From Dipteronia dyeriana (Eukaryota; Streptophyta; Magnoliopsida; Sapindales; Sapindaceae): a stretch of DNA of 64,000 nt. Positions 47,102-57,833 of this stretch are shown here, piece after piece. A program made the translations under genes and the position numbers. The DNA lies in assembly GCA_032871835.1 (NCBI GenBank), contig CM065299.1, positions 33,902,074 through 33,966,073 on the forward strand, given 5' to 3'. Positions within the stretch are counted from its first letter, which is position 1. Every line of letters starts with the position of its first letter. Below the pieces are notes generated by a model. That model was given only the letters and a program-made list of their open reading frames with translations, was not told the DNA's origin and searched no databases.

Positions 47102-47389
47102 ACCGATGGCTCTTCTTCATTTGTACTGGGCCTTCCAATGCCCTAATGAGCCATCGAGTTCTCGATCCATTCAAGGAGCACTCAAAGGTCATGATTCGTT
47201 CACAGTGGGGTCTCGAGCTCCATTACGATTGTTGAAAACTCTCATCTACCCCAAGCGGACTTCCAAACCGGTTACATCACTTAGGGACTAGAAGCTCAAT
47301 ATTTTCTCAGTACTCCAGTAAGAGGGGTGATGACCCTAGCGGAGACCATTTCCCCTAGTTCGTAATAAAAAGCATCTTTTACGGAGAGC

Positions 47390-47450
47390 CATTCTACTAT
47401 CTACATTCATAATGCAGATCATCTCAAGAGATTCTACTCGTGAAAAAGCT
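47390..47450 (+). pseudogene. possible gypsy pol C-terminus scrap
   Basis: The phrase HNADHLKRFYS followed by a stop (about 47407-47442) resembles the NADHLRKF that ends pol of the left element at 3297. Only about eleven residues are compared, so chance is possible. The following minisatellite is in the same relative position as in the left element (pol end, then ~100 bp repeats), which raises the likelihood. Confidence 0.45.
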
Positions 47451-47639
47451 CCTAGAGCGAGACTGGTTATCAACCGAAACCACCATGCATTGATACAACT
47501 TCGTATCGGCTCGGCATGAGTTTGCATCTCCTTCGATTTTTGTATCCGTAATAGATCTCATGTGATCGCCTTGACTAGGAGAGCTAGATAGCCATCGTAA
47601 TTCTTTAGAATGGATTACTCCCTCCAGGAGGATCGCCAT

Positions 47640-48990
47640 AGTATTTCGACAGTGATCTCCTCAAGACCAGAGACTTGTCGGGGAATCCCCTTCACTACCT
47701 CTAATGCCTCGGCCGAGTACCACCCCCTGCCAGGGTCTGAGTGTAAGAGCATAGTTGCCATATAGATCTCGAGACCAGGGATTGATTAGGGAAACGCCCT
47801 CACCTCCCTTGATGCCTTGGTCGAGTGACCTCCTCTAAGAAAGATCCGATTGTAAGTGCATAGTTGCCATCTAGATCAAAATACCAGGATATAACTAGAT
47901 AGCGCTCATGATGCCTCGGTCGGGCTACGACCCCCAAGAAGGGTCTGAGTGTAAGAGCATAGTTGCCATCCAGATCAAAATACCAGGATATAGCTAGATA
48001 GCGCTCCTGATGCCTTGGTCGAGCTACGACCCCCAAGAAGGGTCTGAGTGTAAGAGCATAGTTGCCAACCTGATCAAAATACTAGGATATAGCTAGATAG
48101 CGCTCATGATGCCTTGGTCGGGCTACGACCCCAAGAAGGATCCGATTGCAGGAGCATAGTTGCGATCCGGATCAAAATATCAGGATATAGCTAGATAGTG
48201 CTCCTGATGCCTTGGTGGGTCTACGACCCACATGAAGGATCCAATTGTAAGAGCATAGTTGCCATCCGGATCAAAATACCAGGATATAATTAGATTACGC
48301 TCCTGATGCCTTGTTCGGGCTACGACCCCCAAAAAGTATCAGATTACAAGAGCATAGTTGCTATCCGGATCAAAATACCAGGATATAGTTAGATAACGCT
48401 CCTAATGCCTTGGTAGGGCTACGACCCACAAGAAGGGTCTGAGTGTAAGAGTGTAGTTGCCATCCGGATCAAAATACTAAGATATAGCTAGATAGCTCTC
48501 CTGATGCCTTGGTCGAGCTACGACCCAGAAGAAGGGTCTGAGTGTATGAGCATAGTTGCCATCCAGATCAAAATACCAGGATATAGCTAGGTAGCGCTCC
48601 TGATGCCTTGGTCAGGCTACGACCCCAGAGAAGGATCTGAGTGTAAGAGCATAGTTGCCATCCGGATCAAAATACTAGGATATAGCTAGATAGCGCTCAT
48701 GATGCCTTAGTCAGGCTACGACCCTCAAGAAGAATCCGAGTGTAAGAACATAGTTACCATCCAGATCTCGAGACCCGGAAATAGCTAGATAGCACTCCTG
48801 ATGCCTTGGTCAGGCTAAGACTCCAAAGAAGGGTCTGAGTGTAAGAGCATTGTTGCCATCCAGATCTTGAGACCAGGATATAGCTAGATAGCCCTCCTGA
48901 TGCCTTGGAACGGATCAATCCCTCAAAGAGGAACACCATGGTATTTCGACAATGATCGCCTCGAGACCAAGAAATAGCTAGCCTTTTGAA
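47640..48990. repeat. ~99 bp minisatellite, about 13 copies
   Basis: The anchor GATGCCTTGGTC or a variant occurs at about 47702, 47811, 47910, 48009, 48108, 48206, 48305, 48404, 48503, 48602, 48701, 48800 and 48899; from 48009 on, the spacing is 98-99 bp. Each unit has GTCTGAGTGTAAGAGCATAG, a CATCCGGATCAAAATACC block and AGGATATAGCTAGATAG. The same unit is found at 3490-3780. Confidence 0.95.
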
Positions 48991-49540
48991 TGCCTTGGTT
49001 AGGTGACCTCTCCCAAGAAAGATCTAAGCGTAAGAGCATAGTTGCCTGCTAGATCACGAGACTTGAACAACCTAAAGGTCATTCTTTTACCATGGCCAGG
49101 CCAACCCCGTCCGGAAAGGTCTTGGTGGCATAGTTGCCTACCAATTCCAAGAACATAAATTTCAGGCTCTCAGATTAGCCATTAGAGCTTCATCCGACAT
49201 GATCGAGCAATACGGTTTGTGACCTTTCTCATTTACCAAACTTTACACTGACTAGAGCGTCGGAAATTCCACATAGGGAATAGCCCTTCTGTGGTCCGCC
49301 ATCCCTCATTTATTTTACAGATACGCCGAATGCACCTATGTTTCGCATATGTATAAAGACCTGGTAAGAAAGTGGCCTTAGTTGCCTACTAGGATCTTCT
49401 TTGCCAAATGTACCAAGACTCCTAAAACAGGAATGTACCACTGTGAGTGATTCTAGTTACAAGTAAGAAGCGACAAGCAAAATTCTTCATGTAGTACAAG
49501 ATTCAGACTCCATCCCCAAATACTTATCGGTTTTCAAGTC

Positions 49541-49552
49541 AGAGGGGACTTA
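49541..49552 (+). other. polypurine tract of nested gypsy-type element
   Basis: AGAGGGGACTTA immediately before TGTTAATAGC, in the context CAAGTCAGAGGGG shared with the left gypsy element. Confidence 0.8.
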
Positions 49553-51046
49553 TGTTAATAGCAAAATTTGTCTAGGGACCAAAGAAGAATTTCCACTTCC
49601 CAGACTTCCTGCAGGGGTCCAAATTCGGGCTTACATGACGGGGTATCCAGGTCCCTGAGGTTGAGCTACCCCACGATCCTACAGGAGCAAGGCGAGGCCG
49701 CCCATACCATCAAAGCATCTCGCACGTGTCCAGGCTTACCAAATAAAGCCTGATGAGACCGTGTCAAGCTCCTTATATAAGGATAAAAGCCCGAAGCTAG
49801 GTCGACGTGAAAGGACCTGGGTCCTCCGACATCAAGGTATCTCGTGACACTCTCCTAGAGCTTGCTACTATCTCTACTTTCACTAGAAGACCTTCAAGGT
49901 GCTAAACTTGTCTTACAAAGGCCCTCCTGCCTCGTCGAGGTATAATCTCGACCTGTCTGAACATTAAAGGAAGAAGCCCATAAAGCAGCATCGTCACCAA
50001 AAGCGCCAAGATCCATTGTAGATCCTAGCATTGTTAAATCAAGTAGCAAGAGCAGTACTTGAGCGTACCTCTCCACCCTTCTAGAAGCAAGCCAAAGTCA
50101 CCTTTTTAAGGTGAACACCTTACCAGGGCTTGCCAGCCAAGCTTCGCTACCCCGTCGAATTCTAGCGGGGTCAAATCGAGCCCCACTGAAAGCCTTCTAA
50201 GGTCAAATCAAGCTCCATACAACCAGATTGGTACCTTAAGGTATCTCGCCCTCAGATCGATACCCAAGTATTGGGATACCAGCTTCGAGACCCATCCGGG
50301 GTGCGCCTCCTCTGTAAGGTAGGGAGAATAATATCAGTAAGGTACCGTGCCACCGGAATATTGAACTAGAGTTCTTCTCCAAGAGAGAGGGTTGATTTCC
50401 ATGATTACCATTAATGAGGTCAATCATATTAATAGAGGTAGTCAACCCTATTTAATGAGGTCAACCGTATTAATGGAGGTAGTCAACCCTATTGATAAGG
50501 TCAACAATATTAATAGAGGCAGCCAACCTAATAAATGACATGAACAACACCATTAATTAGAGAAAATTCAACTCTTTAATGGCCATCATTAGTAAAATAG
50601 TCCAAAGAGGAAACAAATACCTTTTCCTCCAAGATATCCTCCACAACCGATTATTGGGGGTCAACTATAACATAAAATCCCGTCTATCAAGGAAGGGAGA
50701 GTCCGAAAAGGAAACAATCATATCTTCTCCAAGATAATAGCTACAAGTCGATCAACTACATTAAAGGAAGAATCGTATTCGATAAGGAAACGAAGACTAA
50801 TTGAAGAGTCCTGGACTTGCACGCTAACGTAGTCACCATGTATAAATATGCATGTAAAAGGCATATTGAAGGGATCCGATCGATGACAGAAGACACATGC
50901 TTCGTTTAAAGTTCTTTATAGATCATCATTGTATGTGTACCCCGGCCAGGAAATTACCGGTATCGGTAAACACTCATTGTTGTAAGCTCCCCGGAGCATA
51001 TACGTTATACTTTTTGACATCTTTGTAACCTCCTAGGAGCATCGCA

Positions 51047-51097
<51 letters not shown>

Positions 51098-51851
51098 AGG
51101 AAGGGTATTCCTCTTCCTCTGGATACTGCCTAGGGGTTTTTCAGCATGTTATCACTCGTGATGCTTTTTCCCCCCTTGGTCAGTCCACCTCCATCTACAA
51201 AAGACTTGTATTTTTCCTATTATTCTTTTGTATTACGCATGTGTGTATGCGGGCTAGGTACCGACCCCATTGGTCCTAGCTCTCTAATCTTTCTTACATG
51301 AGATCGGGAAAAGACAACGAAGAACTAAGGAACCCAGTCTAGATTCCTACCTCGCTAGACGTAACGCTTCTATCCTCTCATATACATGCCAAAGTCACAC
51401 ATTAAGATGAAGAGAAACCACCCAGACAAGTTCGAAGGGAGTCGAGGAGCTCTCCCGTATCCTTTCTATGGAAGAAATCGAGCTCTCCGACACTAGAGCT
51501 AGATAAGCCCCCCTTCTTACTTACTATCGAGGTCGGGGTATTACATGAAGCAATCGGGCTACAGAACCAGGCTCTGGGTACCAGGACGGGCTCCGACCCA
51601 GACTGAGGAACAAGATCCAGGATCACCCCCTTCGCACCAGCAAGGGAACCTCGATCTCTTCAAGTCTACTCCATAAACACGAAGCCCGACGGGCGGGATG
51701 GCTTGTCTCCTACCTACTGTTTCATCCTTCTTTATATTCATACGAGATCAGGTAAGGTGCCAAAGGTACCGACCCCGGCCACCACCTCTGTGGTAGTGGT
51801 CTCAAGGGTATTAGCTGTAATTCCTCACCTTGAACGAATTTTCGGTTAACA
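49553..51851 (+). repeat. 3' LTR of nested gypsy-type element
   Basis: 2299 bp, TGTTAATAGC to CGGTTAACA. The (AT)n run is 46 bp (51049-51094) against 39 bp in the 5' LTR. The last ~90 bp match the LTR at 7251-8320. Confidence 0.95.
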
Positions 51852-51856
51852 GAAGA

Positions 51857-52650
51857 CATTAGCAAGGAAAGCTTATGGCACAAGACATATGCATAATCAT
51901 ATAACCAAATTTATGCAACTCAATTAAGAAGAGAGAATAAGGAGTTTTATTACATAAAAAAATGTGTGAACAAATGCTTTGCATACAAGACAAGTTGTAT
52001 TCAAGATCAAAACATGGTATTTGGCAAAGCAAAAGAACAAAGGTTTCCAAGAGAATTCAAACCAATTTCACCCTTTGTCATGGAATAAGCAAGAAATATA
52101 TTATAAAATAAATTCATTTTAAGAACAACTATATCAACCTTTACAAGCAAAACAAGGCATGAGCGACTATTGTGCCCTTTTTGATTTTTTCGAGTGGAAT
52201 GCCCATATGATAGTAGCCTTGTTCGACTAGTAAAAAGAGAGAGACTTATGGATTGTAAAGTCCTTGAAATGGATACAAGATCCTTATTAATTGAAGTCTC
52301 ATAATTGCTTTCACACACAAATTTTTACATTCATTTTAGAGCATGCAAAAAAAAGAATCTCATCGTGCATATACTTTAAAACATGTCGTAGAAAGAATTA
52401 ACATGTCATGGGGATCAATTATAGGTCATTCAAAAAGTACTTCCCAATCAATTCTCCTACTCCAAAAATGCATGTTTGGTCATAAAAAAGACATGGATTG
52501 CATGTAAAGCAAATTTGCACACTTATATAAAAAAATATACACCTAATCATCTCAAGCAACTAATAAAGAAGCATAAATATTATCAATGAGCACAATGCAT
52601 TGCCAATTTGCTCTCTTTGCTTGAGCTCCACATATGGGGTCAATAAAAAC
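51857..52650. other. internal domain 1, non-coding right continuation
   Basis: Continues from 40708: CATTAGCAAGGAAAGCTTAT matches CATTAGCAAGGAGAGCTTAT at 57052 in internal domain 2. No coding motif. Confidence 0.8.
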
Positions 52651-52653
52651 TAG

Positions 52654-54792
52654 TCAAGAGGGGATATGAGTCCCTATAGACTTACCAAGTCCATTGGACC
52701 TAGTTGAGCCTATGGGTGAACCCTTAGCACAATGGCATGTGAGTTCATCTTTTTTAATCCACTTAGGTGACACATTGTTAATCCTAGTGGTCAAGATCAT
52801 CATATTACTCCTAGGATCATTAACACTAGCTTTCCTAGGCACATGCATATTGGCTCTAGCCTTTTTTCATTCAATCATGCTCTTAGTTCTACACATGTTA
52901 ATGTACTTAAAGTAATTTGGTCTAATATGACCATCAACACCATAAAAATGACATGAAGGAATAAAATTAGGGGTCATAACATTCCTTTGTGAGGACAAAG
53001 GTGCTTTCCATGTCTTTGAGCTTTCCTTTGGTGTAGTATTGATTCTCTTCTCCCTTGTTGTTGATTTGGAGAAGATTGCTTCCTTTGTTGAGCATGCAGG
53101 AAATGCTTCTTGGCTTGATGGCTTTTAGTTTGAGGGATAGTTGCTTGAAGTGCTCTCATTGGTTGAGCTTGAGCTTGACTTGTCGGTGCCATCTTGACTT
53201 GGACATTTCTAGAACACTCTCCTAGTTCAATTTTCTTCTTAGGATGAAGTGAAGGAAGAGGTTCTTTGAAGTCTATGCTCTTAGCAAATACCGTATTTCT
53301 AGGAGTTGAGGTCTCCTTGTCATCTTCAAACCCTAGACCTCTCTTGTCACTTGGCTTCTCCCAACTCCCAACATATGGTCAAACTTCATCGTATTCGAAG
53401 TCATCTTAGCAATCAATTCTCTAGCTTCTCTAAGCTCCTCCTTCAAGCTTTCTTCCACTTTTCTTCCATTCTTCACTTTCTCACTTAAGTGAGTCACTTC
53501 GGTTGTTAGCTTGAGGTTCTCTTCCTTTAGCTTCCGAACCTCTTTCTTCATACTCAACCTTGAGCTTTGAAAATGCTCAATGAACCCTTCAAGGTTCATA
53601 CTCTCTACATTTCCATTTGTAGAGTGAGTTGAGGAACTCTTATCACTAGAGTCATCACTAGTGTCACTTGTTGCCATGATGGCATCATCAGCATAAGTAG
53701 CTTCACTTATCACTCTCTTAGCTACTTTTTCATCTACTCCATTTTCAAGGTCACTACTTAAAGCTTTGTTGCCTTTTTCTACATCTTCCACAAAGGAGGC
53801 TCTAAAAGTCGTGTATTTAAGAATAACCTCTTCATCACTTAAGGAATCTTCTTCACTTCTGCTCTCACTTGATAAGGCAGCCATCACTTTTCCTTTCTTC
53901 TTCTTCTTCGAATTAGTACACTCGATAGCAATATGATTGAACCCACTACATTCGTAGCATTGAATGTCGTTTCTTGTAGGCTTTTTTTGCCTTGGCTCAA
54001 TATTCTTCTTTGAGTCATTCTTGTGAAGTTACATAAACCTATTGAATTTCTTCACCATAAGAGCCATCTCCTCATCTGAGTCATCCTCCTCCATCTTTAC
54101 TTTGGATGACTTCAAAGCTATGTTCATTTGCTTCTTAGGAGATGTAGGTGTAGAAGTCCACCTAGACTCAAAGGCTAGAAGCCTTCCAATCACTTCACTC
54201 GGCTTCATAGTCTTGTAGTTACTATTTTCTTCCAGTGCCATCACCTTGGACTCAAATCTCTTGGGGAGTGACCTCATGATCCTTCTATCCGAATATGGGT
54301 CACCTAGTTGATGGCTTTGATTTACGGTGTCCATCAACTTCATTTAGAAGTCATTAAAGCACTCATCCTCTTCCATCCGAATTGTCTCAAATTGCATTTG
54401 AAGAACTTGAAGCTTGGAGTCCTTAACCACTTTGGTTTCTTCATAAGCCATTTGTAGATTCTCCCAAGCCTCCTTAGCATGCCAAGTATTTTGAACCAAC
54501 TTGTATTGATTGTCATCCATGGCACACAAGATTTCATGGATAGCCTTGTTGTTCCACTTGGAAGCTCAAATTCTTGTGTGCTCTAATGAGACTTAGGCTT
54601 GAGAACTTCATCTCCATCATCATTGGTCATCTTCGGAAGAGTGTACCCATCTTCAACCATTATCCATGCACGATCATCTATTTGACAAATATAAGACTCC
54701 ATCTTGCCTTTCCATGAGGCATAATTATCACCTTTAAACAAATGTGGTCTTATACTTAATGTTTCCTCTTTGCTCATCCCAAGCTCACTCAT
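52654..54792 (-). pseudogene. gag of internal domain 1 (broken)
   Basis: Start at 54792, MSELGMSKEETLSIRPHLFK then GDNYASWKGKMESYICQIDD, 119 bp from the primer site. This resembles the N-terminus of plant copia gag of the FDGTNYxxWKxRM type. Frames then shift several times: MDDNQYKLVQNTWHAKEAWE, IMRSLPKRFESKVMALEENS, a CCHC knuckle CYECSGFNHIAIEC (53959-53918), a serine-rich acidic linker, a coiled-coil part, and a second knuckle position CHFYGVDGHIRPNY (52953-52912). It ends near PKWIKKDELTCH (about 52740). No protease follows. Confidence 0.85.
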
Positions 54793-54910
54793 AGTGTTTG
54801 AGTTAAATGAATGATATGCAAATGTAATGCACCACACAAGATGCAAACAACAAGAATGCACAAGCAAGACACACACAAAGCACGAATGACCTAAGTATAT
54901 CTAGGCACCG

Positions 54911-54922
54911 GCTCTGATACCA
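54911..54922 (-). other. primer binding site next to LTR B
   Basis: Minus strand TGGTATCAGAGC, two bases from the LTR. It shows that LTR B serves as 5' LTR for internal domain 1. Confidence 0.95.
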
Positions 54923-54924
54923 AT

Positions 54925-56612
54925 TGAAAGTTCCCTAAAAACGTTTGTGTCTATAACCTAGATGGGGGTGAACAGGTTTTAATGGAATCAATTACCGATT
55001 ATTAGATTAATTAATATTAACACAAATTACCCCGAATAAACAAGCATTCAATAAAATCAATTATGCTTAAAACAATAACAACAAACAATATTTACAGGAA
55101 AACCCTCCAAATAGGAAAAACTATGGGCTGATATGTGCTCCATACTAGATCCTCAAATCCACTATTGAATGAAAGTTTACAACCTCGGTTGACCTCCTGT
55201 CACACCCTCCAGTTACTAACCCATTCACTCTACCCAACGGGCCTTAATAGTGATTCTTGATCTATTTGCTTATGCACTAACCACTTAGTCACAAGACTTA
55301 ACCTCAGTGAAGAGTTAACCACAACCTAAGTGAATATTATAAAATATTCAAACATGCAAGTAATGCTAGGCAACACTAAATGCTTATATATGAATTTAAG
55401 AATGTCACTAAGTACAATTCCTAGATATCAATGTCTAAATGAATGTTCATAAAGATTTAACTAGATATAGTTATGCAACAATATATCCTAGTTATCAAAC
55501 AAAGGGCCAATCAACACAAGTTGTTATTAAGCATGGCAAGGACTATAATGCAATCAGTGAGTCCTAAACAATATCTAAATGCAAAGCGTATAGATTTAGC
55601 TAGAAGGGCAAAATGGTCACAAACCCTAGCTATCACAAAAATAAATCTCAACCAACAATCAACAACACAAGCATGTTATAAATGCAATAAAGCTTAAAAG
55701 CATACAATTAATGAGTAATTAATGCTTTTTCTAGGTAAACATAGCCTAGCAATGAAACTATTAATTCTAGATCATGTAGAGATTACCTAGTCAATGAAAA
55801 CAAGAACAATCCATGCTTGGAAGATGCAAGAAGAAGCTAGATGCTCATGGATTGGAGTTTGGTTGAGTCAAGATAGGTTCTTAGGAGCTCCCTCTCTCTC
55901 TTAAAGTCAATTTCTCTCTTAAGGAAAGCTTGGTGAGTAAAAATGGTTTCTTGGACACACACCAACCAAAGAGAAGAGAAGAGAACATATATATAGTATG
56001 CCCTACAAGAAATGGCGTCATTTTGGACAATGGGCAACTAATTCTCGTCATGACCGCTGAGCATGCCGCGGCCTAGGCAAATGTCAAGACAATAGTATAA
56101 CGAGCGGTGCATCGTTTGGGAATCTTTGCTATCTGGACTGCGGTACAGGAAATGTCCAGACTGCGGTAGCGTAACTAGTGCATCACTGGGAAACTCCACT
56201 TGGGAGACCGTTGTGCATGCAACATGCACAGGCCGCGGTAGCATCAGCGTGCAACGCTTGGAGAACACCGCTGTGCATACAGCGGCGGAGGCAATGCATA
56301 AAGAGCAATCCCAGCCACGGTCAAGGAGAAAATCCTCAGCTAAGGGCAAACTAAATGCAATAAACACCCAAGCAAGATTTATGGCAAAGAGGCACACAAT
56401 TAAGGCAATTAAAGGATTCATGCAAGATGATTAAAGACATGCATGAGAGTGTGTGTGTGCACTAAAAACTCTTCAGAAAAGGTTAAGCAAGTGATTTACC
56501 TTTTGAAGCTTGAGTTGAGTCTTGAGCAATGATGGCCTAAACTACCCTTACACATTAATCCCCAATTGTGGTTGTCAACAAAATGAGCCAATCAAAAACT
56601 GAAGAACTTACA
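54925..56612 (-). repeat. LTR B (middle LTR, shared)
   Basis: TGAAAGTTCCCT to AACTTACA, 1688 bp. It has a primer site on its left and a polypurine tract (minus AAAAGGGAGAT, 56613-56623) on its right, so it is 5' LTR to one internal domain and 3' LTR to the other. TATATATA at 55988-55995. Confidence 0.95.
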
Positions 56613-57833
56613 ATCTCCCTTTTTGCCTATTGCGTGACAAAACCACCACTCACAATTCATCCTCGCCAACAAAAAAAAAAACAGGGGTATACAAAGTTTT
56701 TCTACATTACAAAGAGATGCCTTATAAACTAGATCTTCAATTCATCCATCTCGTGTAGAATCAACATCCCTACAAAACAAAATAACTACACTTTCCAAGA
56801 CAATTGTATGTGAGGTGATTAAAGACATAAAAACAAGAGCAATTTGCATACAATAGAAACGAGCAACATGCATCAACAATACAAATGCAAATGCTCCCCC
56901 TAAATAGGTTAACTCCCCCTCAACGAATCAAACTCCCCTCATATGCAACTCTCAACTCCCCCTTAAACCATGCCACTCTCAACTCCCACTAAATCCACAC
57001 TACTCCCCCTTTTTGTCATGAGATAGACAAAAAAGTATCCCCTTAAAAAGGCATTAGCAAGGAGAGCTTATGGCACAAGACATATGCATAATCATATAAC
57101 CAAATTTATGCAACTCAATTAAGAAGAGAGAATAAGGAGTTTTATTACATAAAAAAAATGTGTGAACGAATGCTTTGCATACAAGACAAGTTGTATTCAA
57201 GATCAAAACATGGTATTTGGCAAAGCAAAAGAACAAAGGTTTCCAAGAGAATTCAAACCAATTTCACCCGTTGTCATGGAATAAGCAAGAAACATATTGT
57301 AAAATAAATTCATTTTAAGAACAACTATATCAACCTTTACAAGCAAAACAAGGCATGATCGACTATTGTGCCCTTTTTGATTTTTCTGAGTGGAATGCCC
57401 GTATGATAGTAGCCTTGTTCGACTAGTAAAGAGAGAGACTTATGGATTGTAAAGTCCTTGAAATGGATACAAGATCCTTATTATTTGAAGTCTCATAATT
57501 GCTTTCACACATAAATTTTTACATTCATTTTAGAGCATGCAAAAAAAAAAAATCTCATCGTGCATATTACTATAAAGCCTGTCATAGAAAGAATTAACAT
57601 GTCATGGGGATTAATTATAGGTCATTCAAAAAGTACTTTCCAATCAATTCTTCTATACCAAAAATGCATGTTTGGTCATAAATAAGACATGGATTGCATG
57701 TAAAGCAAATTTGCGCACTTATATACATAAAAAATACACCTAATAAAGAAGCATAAATATTATCAATGAGCACAATGCATTGTCAATTTGCTCTCTTTGC
57801 TTGAGCTCCCCATATGAGGTCAATCAAAACTAG
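56613..57833. other. internal domain 2, 3' non-coding part
   Basis: Polypurine tract, a cluster of CTCCCCCT motifs (56892-57010), TTTTTGTCATGAGATAGAC, and AT-rich DNA matching 40264-40708 plus 51857-52650. No RT or integrase motif. The point equivalent to the gypsy insertion is at about 57047. Confidence 0.8.

Larger units (their letters stand above)
40709..51851 (+). mobile_element. pol-less gypsy-type LTR element nested in internal domain 1
   Basis: LTRs 40709-43003 and 49553-51851 begin TGTTAATA and end GGTTAATA and GGTTAACA. The primer-site-like TGGCACGTCTGTGGGAA is at 43009-43025 and the polypurine stretch AGAGGGGACTTA at 49541-49552. The flanking 5-mers are GAATG and GAAGA (three of five match); the uninterrupted relative at 57040-57060 shows where the target was. 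The 6.5 kb inside has no RT, RNase H or integrase core. Instead it has two tandem-repeat arrays, a scrap of an antisense ORF and a pol C-terminus-like piece. Shared features with the element at 1-8320 suggest a non-autonomous relative of the Tat group. Confidence 0.85.

Noticed and set aside
47640..48990. Regularly spaced ~99 bp repeats considered as a CRISPR array
   Set aside because: The whole unit repeats with no unique spacers, the host is a plant, and the same unit occurs in another retroelement.
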